Below, piece after piece: positions 49,050-56,614 of a DNA stretch of 64,000 bases (position 1 is its first letter; each line of letters opens with the position of its first letter). The stretch comes from Motiliproteus sp. MSK22-1 (GTDB lineage: Bacteria; Pseudomonadota; Gammaproteobacteria; Pseudomonadales; Balneatricaceae). Both the position numbers and the translations under genes were made by a program. The DNA is taken from positions 248,001 through 312,000 of the forward strand of contig NZ_MIEQ01000027.1 of assembly GCF_001968815.1 (NCBI RefSeq), in the 5' to 3' direction. The notes under the pieces are model-generated. The model searched no databases, was not told where the DNA came from, and saw only the letters and a list, made by a program, of their open reading frames with translations.

Positions 49050-51179
49050 TCAGGTCGTTTGAAGTCGGTCTGTTTTACTGTTGGCTTTGTCTGTTGATTT
49101 GTCACTGCTATAGCGAGGTATCAGGTCTTCCAATTCTTGTACTGGTAGCGGTTGGGCTACACTCAATCCCTGGATGTGGTCGCATCCCAGACTTTGCAGA
49201 TAATTGCGAGCCTTGCTGGAATCAACCCCTGCTGTGGTGACAGGAAGTGATAACTGATGCGCCAGAGTAATCGCCCCTTGTACGATGATAGCATCAGTTC
49301 CGTTGCGCGCTTTCGCCGTTTCACTGGTTGTGGGTTTACCTAAGGACTTATCGGTCAGGACACTGTTAATGAGTACGCAGTTACGAATGCTATCCTCTCC
49401 GATGCTGAGCTGGTTCAGGGGAAGCTGGCGTAAGTAATTGGGACTAAACTCAGTTGCATCTAAAGATATTCGAACGCCAAGAGCGCTTAATTGTTGCACT
49501 ACCGGGATCGCTGATTGAGGGTCCTGTATCAGCAGGCACTGAGTAAGCTCAAGCTCCAGCTGATCAGGTGGGAGGCCTGAGCTTATAAGTACTTCGTTTA
49601 CCTGTTGTTCCAGTTCTTGAAACTGAAACAGGTTCGGTGGCAGATGGATAGTAACAGGACCACTAAGTGTTCGCCTTTTGTTCCAGCGGGCTTTTTGAAC
49701 ACATGCATTTCTAAGCATCCATTGGCCAACCGCCAAAGCAGGGCTGTTTTTTGTATTGGTTGGTAAGAATTTTTCTGCCGGGCACATGCCAAAGCTGGGG
49801 TGCATCCAGAATAGTGAAGCTGTTACAGCATTGATCTGATTACTTTTCAGCTCAATCCGAGGCTGATAAAGAAGCCTGAACTCTTGTCGTTGAAGCGCTT
49901 TATTCAGGTCACTTTTCAGGTTGGTGGGAGGTGACATCGCTCCCTTGGGTTTAAAGCTGAAAAACTGTATGTTGTTTCGCCCCTGTTCCTTGGCCTGGTA
50001 CATGGCACTATCGGCGTTTTCAAGTAAGGTTTCAGCATCGTCTCCGTCATCCGGATAGCTGCTGACTCCAATGCTGCAACCTAACTGAACATCTCGGCCT
50101 TTTAGCTTCATCGGTGCCGTTATGCTCTCTAATATACGTTTTGCCACTTCCTGGACCTGTTCAGAATAACGACTGTCAAACAGCGGAAGAACCAGAATAA
50201 ACTCATCACCGCCCAGGCGTGATACGGTGTCTCCCTCTCGGATACAGACTCCCAATCGTCTGGCTATCGCTTTTAGCAGCAGATCACCTATCTGATGACC
50301 GAGGCTATCGTTCACTGCTTTAAAACCGTCTAAATCAAGAAACATAATGACAACAGTGCGCCGATGGCGTTTGGCTTGCTCAAGCGCCTGATTCAGCCTG
50401 TCATTCAGCAGCGTTCGATTGGGAAGCCCGGTCAGAGGATCATGAGTAGCCTTGCGGGTGGAGGCCGTGTCTTTTGCCTTTTGCTTATCGACTACTCTTT
50501 TTCCTGTTCTGATTGTTTGCGCAAAGCAGATGTTTAATAACAGCAGGCTGGCGAATATCAGTGTCGCCAAAATAATCTGGGTTAATAATATGCCGGTAGT
50601 CAAACCCGAAACGTCTGAGGTTACCCTCACCACTGCCACGACTTCAGTTCCGGTTTTTGATAGTAATGGCTGATAGCTCACATGTAAGTGCCTGTTATGA
50701 TCCTTGTCATCAAGGCGGATCAGGTCATCTGGAAAAAATAGCCAATCCAATAACAGCTGGTTGTTCGAAAATACTAACAGAGAAGCGCTTTTACCTTGTT
50801 GGGCTTGTTCAAAAGCTCTTTGCCGTCTTGGATCCTTAATTTTAAATGCTGAGCCTAAAGAGAGTAAGTTATTGTCTTCCAGATCAAACACGCTCATCGA
50901 TACAATTTTCAGCTCTTTAGCACTCTGTTCCAGTTTTTGCGTGTACCCATTCAATACTGCTTGGCCAACCAGTGTTTGAAATCCTGCAGGTGAATCCGGG
51001 TCTGCTGGGAGGCGTTTGAAAATCGCATCGGGCAAGCTCTTGCTGATGGCAATATCGGTCTGAAGCCGACTTTCTCGGAGTTCGTTGATAGCGCTATAGC
51101 GGTAAACGAAGGACAGGGCCAGAGCAACAATGATACTGAAGATCATCGCCATGGTCAGAAAGCGTGTCGGGCTAATCAT
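49050..51179 (-). CDS. Membrane GGDEF protein with a degenerate EAL domain
   Basis: This 709-residue protein has membrane helices near residues 7-25 and 198-222 flanking a periplasmic sensor region. The GGDEF domain is intact: RLGGDEF near residue 320, with the inhibitory I-site REGD exactly 5 residues before. It should make c-di-GMP. The C-terminal domain (about 440-690) keeps the EAL fold (YQPR, LELELTQ, GCDHIQGLSVAQPLP), but EAL is replaced (TASLFW), the DDFGTG loop is DATEFSP, KID is SIG, and the AEGVE Glu is lost (TAGVD). Phosphodiesterase activity is therefore unlikely. Confidence 0.92.
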   Translation of the reverse strand: MISPTRFLTMAMIFSIIVALALSFVYRYSAINELRESRLQTDIAISKSLPDAIFKRLPADPDSPAGFQTLVGQAVLNGYTQKLEQSAKELKIVSMSVFDLEDNNLLSLGSAFKIKDPRRQRAFEQAQQGKSASLLVFSNNQLLLDWLFFPDDLIRLDDKDHNRHLHVSYQPLLSKTGTEVVAVVRVTSDVSGLTTGILLTQIILATLIFASLLLLNICFAQTIRTGKRVVDKQKAKDTASTRKATHDPLTGLPNRTLLNDRLNQALEQAKRHRRTVVIMFLDLDGFKAVNDSLGHQIGDLLLKAIARRLGVCIREGDTVSRLGGDEFILVLPLFDSRYSEQVQEVAKRILESITAPMKLKGRDVQLGCSIGVSSYPDDGDDAETLLENADSAMYQAKEQGRNNIQFFSFKPKGAMSPPTNLKSDLNKALQRQEFRLLYQPRIELKSNQINAVTASLFWMHPSFGMCPAEKFLPTNTKNSPALAVGQWMLRNACVQKARWNKRRTLSGPVTIHLPPNLFQFQELEQQVNEVLISSGLPPDQLELELTQCLLIQDPQSAIPVVQQLSALGVRISLDATEFSPNYLRQLPLNQLSIGEDSIRNCVLINSVLTDKSLGKPTTSETAKARNGTDAIIVQGAITLAHQLSLPVTTAGVDSSKARNYLQSLGCDHIQGLSVAQPLPVQELEDLIPRYSSDKSTDKANSKTDRLQTT

Positions 51180-51283
51180 TTGGTTTTTAGACTGTCCTTA
51201 TCATACTTCCTTCTTTCTTAAGCAGAGTGCTGTGGTCAGCAAGAAGGGTAAATACTGAACTGATATTCATTAACGATTACCCA

Positions 51284-51402
51284 TTGACAATCGCCAAGTA
51301 TCAGCATCATAGCTGATTTTAGTCGCAGTTCCAGCGATTACCAGTCATCGATTGAAAGGTTTTTCGCTGACGAGAGGCTGGATGCTTTCGTCAGCGGTTT
51401 TT
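51284..51402 (+). ncRNA. Candidate small RNA with own promoter and terminator
   Basis: A perfect -35 (TTGACA at 51284-51289), an 18-base spacer and a weak -10 (CATAGC, 51308-51313) precede about 80 bases of plus strand that end in a hairpin, CGCTGACGA (51365-51373) with TCGTCAGCG (51388-51396), and GTTTTT. Both flanking genes are on the minus strand, so this is not their terminator. It is a prediction only. Confidence 0.25.
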
Positions 51403-51415
51403 ACGTGCTTGCCAA

Positions 51416-52258
51416 TCAGTCTGATTTTTCCATCTTATGGATGTGGACATCCTGCTGTGGGTAAGGAATAGATATGCCTTCGGCATCAAAAGTCAATTTG
51501 ACATTTTCCTGCATATCGAAAAATACTCCCCAGTAATCGGCTGAATTGACAAAGGCACGAACGGTAAAGTTTACTGAACTGTCGGCTAACTCTGACAACA
51601 GGACCTGATTGTCTTGATCTTTAAGAATGCGCTCATCTGCCTCAATGAGCTTCTGTAGCAAGTTTTTGGCTTTCTTCAGGTCGTCTCCATATCCGATCCC
51701 AAATACCATATCTACACGGCGAATAGGGCTTAAAGAGTAATTTACGATACTGCTGTTAGATATTGGGCCATTGGGGATGATAATTGTTTTTCTGTCTCCG
51801 GTATGGAGTATGGTGTTAAAAATCTGTATCTGTTTCACACTTCCTGAATAGCCTTGGGTTTCGATAAAGTCTCCAACCTTAAAAGGTTTAAATAATAGTA
51901 TCAGCACTCCGCCAGCAAAGTTTGACAAGCTCCCTTGTAGTGCCAGACCGACGGCCAGCCCAGCTGCACCAAAGATCGCAATAAAGGACGTTGTCTCGAT
52001 CCCGACCATTGAAGCAACGCTGATAAAAAGCAGAACTTTGAGGATGGTTGCTGATAACTTTTCGAGAAATATTGCTAAGGTTTCTTCAACTTTTGAGGCT
52101 CTTAAGCCCCTATCAAATCCCGCAATGATCCACCGGATAATCCAGAGTCCGATAACTAATGTAAGGAGAGCAAGTATCAATTTACCGCCATAAAGAGCTG
52201 CGTATTCTATTACTTGTTGCTGGTACTCCTCCAGCACAGAGAGGTCGAAATTTTCCAT
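51416..52258 (-). CDS. mscS: Small-conductance mechanosensitive channel MscS
   Basis: MscS opens on membrane tension to release solutes on hypo-osmotic shock. This 280-residue protein has three N-terminal helices and the TM3 signature FGAAGLAVGLALQGSLSNFA, GGVLILLFKPFKVGDFI, then the beta domain (IPNGPISNSSIVN) and a C-terminal domain. I placed the start at ATG 52258 with AAGGAAC upstream, matching the family N-terminus; an upstream GTG-type extension is possible. It is the first of two minus-strand genes before the GGDEF protein, with a 236-base gap. Confidence 0.94.
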   Translation of the reverse strand: MENFDLSVLEEYQQQVIEYAALYGGKLILALLTLVIGLWIIRWIIAGFDRGLRASKVEETLAIFLEKLSATILKVLLFISVASMVGIETTSFIAIFGAAGLAVGLALQGSLSNFAGGVLILLFKPFKVGDFIETQGYSGSVKQIQIFNTILHTGDRKTIIIPNGPISNSSIVNYSLSPIRRVDMVFGIGYGDDLKKAKNLLQKLIEADERILKDQDNQVLLSELADSSVNFTVRAFVNSADYWGVFFDMQENVKLTFDAEGISIPYPQQDVHIHKMEKSD

Positions 52259-52360
52259 AGAAGTTCCTTGTTTTAGTGCGGTTATCAACGGTAAAAGCGG
52301 CTCGTTCCAGGGGGCAGAGCCGCTTACCATGCGTTGTGGGGGGAGTGGTTATCGCCGCAG

Positions 52361-53125
52361 TTAATTACCAAAGACTTGCTTTAACAGGTCAGTAGATCGG
52401 GCAACGGGATCTTTACGAATGCGTTTTTCTTCTTCAGCCAGCATTAAAAACAGCCCATCCATTGCTTTGTCGGTCACATGATTTTCCAGATCCAGGTCCA
52501 TGTCTCCGACCAGCGGATACTGACTGGCTTCATTGACCAGCTGTTTGTAATAGCGGGTAACACCGACTTGTTCCATCGATTGGCGAATAACAGGCTTGAA
52601 GGCTTTCTCAATATCGTCTGAGGTTTTGTCTCGAAAATAAAGGGTTGCCGCATCATCACTGCCTTCATAGATTTTTTTTGCATCTTCGATGGTCATTGCT
52701 TTTAATGCATTCAAAAAATACTCTGTGGCCTGGGGGGCTGCTTTTTCGGCAGCGCGATTCATGCTTAGCTCGAAGTCATCCACAAGCGACTCCATTCCAA
52801 ACTTGCGAAGCAGTTGGGTTGCGGTATTCACAGTCTCTGGCATTGGAACTTTTATCTTCGGGTTGCCAAAATATCCATCTGTTTTTGAGACTTCATCGAC
52901 GGCTCGTTGAGTGCCTACTTCCAGGGCTTGTTTGAGACCTTCTATCAGGGTTTGAGTGTCCAGGTTACCGATAGACATAGCTTCCTTGTTGTCTGAACTA
53001 TTCAGAACTTCGGGGGCTTTCTCCTCCAGTTTCTTGAGTACATCCCCCCAGTCTGCGAAGGCTGGCGAGCAGAGAAAAAATAGTAAAAACACAGAAGAGG
53101 GGAGCAGGTGAGTGGCTCTTTTCAT
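52361..53125 (-). CDS. DUF4197-family secreted protein
   Basis: This 254-residue protein has a signal peptide (about residues 1-24, ending SPAFA) and then the DUF4197 fold: QTLIEGLKQALEVGTQRAV, DGYFGNPKIKVPMPE, ELSMNRAAEKAAP and DAATLYFRDKT. The family is helical, periplasmic or outer-membrane associated and has no established function. It lies 102 bases upstream of mscS on the same strand. Length is normal for the family. Confidence 0.9.
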   Translation of the reverse strand: MKRATHLLPSSVFLLFFLCSPAFADWGDVLKKLEEKAPEVLNSSDNKEAMSIGNLDTQTLIEGLKQALEVGTQRAVDEVSKTDGYFGNPKIKVPMPETVNTATQLLRKFGMESLVDDFELSMNRAAEKAAPQATEYFLNALKAMTIEDAKKIYEGSDDAATLYFRDKTSDDIEKAFKPVIRQSMEQVGVTRYYKQLVNEASQYPLVGDMDLDLENHVTDKAMDGLFLMLAEEEKRIRKDPVARSTDLLKQVFGN

Positions 53126-53345
53126 GACGTATCCTAGGATCTATGGGCGGTTATCAGCTGATGGTTTAGCGAAAATATCGGTCGCTAGACTGTATCGGCA
53201 GGAATGATTTGATATTTATCAGAAAAGACCGATTTAGTCACTTCTTTACTGACCATAGTCTTCTTACTCTCCAGGCTTACAGGTTGAGTGATGATCCTGT
53301 TATGACGCTAGAGTCAAAAAGGTTTGTTTAGAAAGTGTCGAAAGA

Positions 53346-55049
53346 TTACTGGGTTAGCTCAGAAAATATCTGTGCCAAGGTTTTGTCGGTCAGGAGTTTG
53401 TCAAAAAGATTCTTGTTCAGTACTTGAAAGTTTCCTGATTCAGTAGATGCATATATCTCGTGGGATGTCTCATCTTCAAAATTAACCACCGGTATCTTCT
53501 GGATACATTGCTTTAGGAATCCGATGTTATTCGCTATCGATAACACCGAGGCTTCGGGATAGACCTGCTCGGGAGTTTTGGCTTTGATGTTTATTTTCTG
53601 GTAGCGCTCAATATTGATAAAAGCCAGCGGATTTATGATATTTATTTTCTTCTGAGTACCGTAAGCGATGGTTTTTGGGCAGGTCCCTTTGGGGACACTG
53701 TTGTCCAGGAACACGTACTTGAATAGCGGTTGGTTATACACTAACCATTTAAACAGTAGCTTCGGAATCCCCACATAAGCTTCAACACTATGACCCAGAA
53801 AGTCTTCAACGGTTTTGTAACGCCCGCGCGCCAAGCCTCTTTCCCAGCCTCTCTCTACTGTTGCTTCAGGGGGCGTGATAACAAAATACATCCACATGGT
53901 ATCAACGTATTTGGCATAGGTATCGTGGAGGATACGAGATATTTTTTCACTGGAAAAACTATCGAAGCGAAATCGGTCAACCAGTAAATGAGGGATTGAA
54001 CAATGCCGTTTGGCTTTACTGCGAATATAACGATCCAGCTTACTGTCGATAATGTTGACCTCATTGCTGGTTAGACGTCCGGCATATTTGTAGGCGTTGC
54101 CCAGCGCCTCATAGTCGAGCAATAAGCGTCGCCAGATGTCCGGACTTATGGTCCCATAACTATCTGGCTCGATCCCTTGTTCCTTCATCATCTGTTTCAG
54201 CATTGGTCGTAACGAGCTCTTACCAGCGGCAGAAGCTCCTTTTAAACTGATAAGCATCGGCGTCTTTGTATAAGGAATAAGGGTAAAGCCTTCCTGTCGG
54301 ATTGCCGATTCAATATAGGGAGTGATGGCTCGGCCAATGACCCGGCTACCGTATCCGTTGCAAACGTATCCTGTTATTAGCTCAGTTAACATATCCAGGT
54401 CTGAACCAACGTAACCATGAGTGCTGGCAATAGATCCGAGTACCTGATACAGGCTTTTATAGATAGCAATATCCAACGGTTTTTCGGCTGCTAATCCTTT
54501 GTCTTTGTAGGAGGCAATAATCCGGTATTCTCGTTCCTGGATTGATTCCTGGACAGCTGTGGTTTTAGCTTTCTTCTTTTTTTTGAATAAACCGAAAAAA
54601 CTGAAACCATGGGCAGTTTCATGAACGGGTTGCACGAAAAGAGTGGTGGATAGTTCTTGCTGAACCCTGTTGTAAACTTGGTTATGGAGATTGTCGTAAA
54701 GGCTTTGAATTTCAGCCATATGAGGGGAGATATAGCTGGCCAGAATAGTATTAGCTATCTGGCGAAAGTGCAGACCCAAGGCCTCCTCTTCCTCTTCTTC
54801 CCTGATGGCGATATCAGCAGTTATTCGGACGATCAGCTCATGCATCGCAAGCCGTTCTGGCCTGAAAACAACAAGCTCTTCGGCGCTTAAGCCTGTACGT
54901 TTGGCTAGCTCGTTGATAGCGGCCAGTCGAGTGATGACATTTTCCGAGCGATAGATGGTTTCCAGCTCTCGATACTCAGCTGGAATATCCTGCTCCAACC
55001 CAGGATTCCAGGCAGAGAACTCAGTTGGCTTTATCTGCGCGTTGACCAT
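53346..55049 (-). CDS. Unrecognised P-loop protein (kinase- or zeta-toxin-like core)
   Basis: I do not recognise this 567-residue protein. A Walker A motif, GASAAGKSS, is near residues 270-278, followed by a P-loop-kinase-like region with DIWRRLLLDYEALG, LVDRFRFDSF and a possible basic lid (ERGWERGLARGRYKT). This resembles zeta toxin or uridine-kinase folds. The first 250 residues are mostly helical, and a Lys-rich KKKKKAKTT stretch occurs near 156. The C-terminal 120 residues have no recognisable motif. It is monocistronic, with no antitoxin gene visible next to it. A phosphotransferase is a cautious inference. Confidence 0.7.
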   Translation of the reverse strand: MVNAQIKPTEFSAWNPGLEQDIPAEYRELETIYRSENVITRLAAINELAKRTGLSAEELVVFRPERLAMHELIVRITADIAIREEEEEEALGLHFRQIANTILASYISPHMAEIQSLYDNLHNQVYNRVQQELSTTLFVQPVHETAHGFSFFGLFKKKKKAKTTAVQESIQEREYRIIASYKDKGLAAEKPLDIAIYKSLYQVLGSIASTHGYVGSDLDMLTELITGYVCNGYGSRVIGRAITPYIESAIRQEGFTLIPYTKTPMLISLKGASAAGKSSLRPMLKQMMKEQGIEPDSYGTISPDIWRRLLLDYEALGNAYKYAGRLTSNEVNIIDSKLDRYIRSKAKRHCSIPHLLVDRFRFDSFSSEKISRILHDTYAKYVDTMWMYFVITPPEATVERGWERGLARGRYKTVEDFLGHSVEAYVGIPKLLFKWLVYNQPLFKYVFLDNSVPKGTCPKTIAYGTQKKINIINPLAFINIERYQKINIKAKTPEQVYPEASVLSIANNIGFLKQCIQKIPVVNFEDETSHEIYASTESGNFQVLNKNLFDKLLTDKTLAQIFSELTQ

Positions 55050-55507
55050 GGCTACCCAGGTTTGTTGTTTGAAGGTATCGGTTTATGCTGTGTCGTTTAC
55101 CAGGCTGGTGGTTGAATCCCTGGCGCCGGTACTTGACCTTACTTCATTATGAACAGCTTCTTAACCTACTGATTACTTTATGTGGTCTTCGTCAGATATT
55201 CTAGGCTTTACACCTAAACTGGCGTATCCAGCAAACTGGGTGTCGTGGCTGTCGGTAGCGATCAAAGAGTAATCAGATCGACACTGTCGCCTGTACAGGA
55301 AGTATTGGGCACCGATATATCCCACCATTCCTTTATAGATCATCCGCTTTCTGCTGTTTTTTAATATCAATAGTGGTTGATATTCATAGGCTCCTAAGTG
55401 TCTATAAGTTATAAAAAGTAATAAGTATAGATAAATTAGTATTGAAAATGATAAGGATTCGCAATAAGATTCTCAAAAAATTTATCGATGGATGGAAATT
55501 GGAAATT
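55050..55507. other. Intergenic region before the haem-protein gene
   Basis: This 458-base gap between divergent genes is AT-rich towards its right end, where a Fur-like box lies (55444-55462). Two clusters of TATA-like sequence occur at 55400-55435. Nothing else was recognised. The region contains the promoters of both genes. Confidence 0.4.
55444..55462. promoter_or_regulatory. Fur-box-like operator before the redox module
   Basis: GAAAATGATAAGGATTCGC matches the 19-base Fur consensus at about 14 positions. Its core AATGATAAGGATTC shares 13 of 14 bases with the Fur-like box before fbpA. It lies 46-64 bases before the start codon. Confidence 0.65.
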
Positions 55508-56566
55508 ATGAAGAAATTCGTGTTGTTAGGAGCTGTTGCTGCAACTGGAATGCTCTCTCCATTAAGTTATGCGGTCAACGGGGTTCTGACTTCTATCCCA
55601 ATTGACCAGCCGGTTAGTATCGATGGTAAAGCTGACTCGATCTGGGCGAAGGCTTCCCCAGTTATCGTAAAGTTGAATGAACTTCCCTATAAGCCGGACA
55701 ACGGTTATGAAGGTATGGAAGAAACAGAAGTTGAAATGCGTTCAGTATATGACGATGAGAATGTCTATTTCCTTCTACGCTGGGATGATCCCACTCATAG
55801 TCTGGAGCGCTTTCCCTGGGTCAAGCAGAAGGATGGCAGCTGGAAGCGCAGCCTCAATAAAGATCACACCAAGCACGAGAACACCTATTACGAAGATAAG
55901 CTTTCCCTGTTCTGGAATATCAGTTCCAAAGGTTTCAAGAAAAAAGGTTGTGATAAGTCCTGCCATATGCCTGAAGATGATGGATTGTTAGAGGGTGTTA
56001 AAGATACCTCCGCTGGTCGCCACTACACATCTAATGCGGGAGAGACCGTTGATATGTGGCACTGGAAGGCAGCTCGCACTAACCCCAACAATCAGATGGA
56101 CGATCAATATGTCGACCACGCCCGCAGTGAAAGTGCTGAGTGGGGGCGTCATAGCGATGATAAGAGCGGCGGCGGTTATTACTACAATCTGGAAGAAGGG
56201 CGCGACACGCCTGTTTGGATGAATAAACAAGCAAGTGTTGAAAATACCTACTGGGTTCGCGAATCAGATAAGGTGCCCTTTACCGATGCCGGTTTTAAAC
56301 CGGGTGATATCATTGGTGGTCATGTCACCGGACCTATCGAGGGAGCTCGTGCAGATATCAGCGCAACCGGTATCTGGCATAAGGATGGCTACTGGACTTT
56401 GGAGTTAAAACGCAAGTTAGTTACCAAGCACGACAACAGCAATACGCAGGACGTTCAGTTCGGTGATCTTAGCAAGCCTTACTACTTCGGTGTAGCGGTC
56501 TTCGACAACAGCCAGATCAATCATATTCAGCATACCAAGTCCTACAAAATGGTTTTTAAGCAGTAA
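55508..56566 (+). CDS. Periplasmic haem-binding protein, ethylbenzene-dehydrogenase-like
   Basis: This 352-residue protein has a Sec signal peptide (MKKFVLLGAVAATGMLSPLS, cut near SYA). The mature part resembles the ethylbenzene dehydrogenase / DMSO reductase gamma-type haem-binding domain: PIDQPVSIDGKADSIWAKA, DDENVYFLLRWDD and the end segments WTLELKRKL and YFGVAVFDN. A CxxxCH motif (Cys148, Cys152, His153 in GCDKSCHMP) suggests covalent haem with one residue more than usual. I chose ATG 55508, since longer frames would include the Fur-like box. It is 48 bases upstream of the ferric-reductase-like gene, so an electron-carrier partnership is likely. Confidence 0.82.
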   Translation: MKKFVLLGAVAATGMLSPLSYAVNGVLTSIPIDQPVSIDGKADSIWAKASPVIVKLNELPYKPDNGYEGMEETEVEMRSVYDDENVYFLLRWDDPTHSLERFPWVKQKDGSWKRSLNKDHTKHENTYYEDKLSLFWNISSKGFKKKGCDKSCHMPEDDGLLEGVKDTSAGRHYTSNAGETVDMWHWKAARTNPNNQMDDQYVDHARSESAEWGRHSDDKSGGGYYYNLEEGRDTPVWMNKQASVENTYWVRESDKVPFTDAGFKPGDIIGGHVTGPIEGARADISATGIWHKDGYWTLELKRKLVTKHDNSNTQDVQFGDLSKPYYFGVAVFDNSQINHIQHTKSYKMVFKQ

Positions 56567-56614
56567 GTTTTTATGCGGCCCTACAGGGCCGCTGTTGTTT
56601 TCCGGGGCAAGGAT

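Noticed and set aside
53203..53221. Fur-like AT-rich sequence upstream of the DUF4197 gene
   Set aside because: It resembles the weak site before fbpC, but it lies before a gene with no iron link and the region is AT-rich.
55442..55507. 22-residue extension of the haem protein
   Set aside because: It would overlap the Fur-like box and put a hydrophilic stretch before a normal signal peptide.
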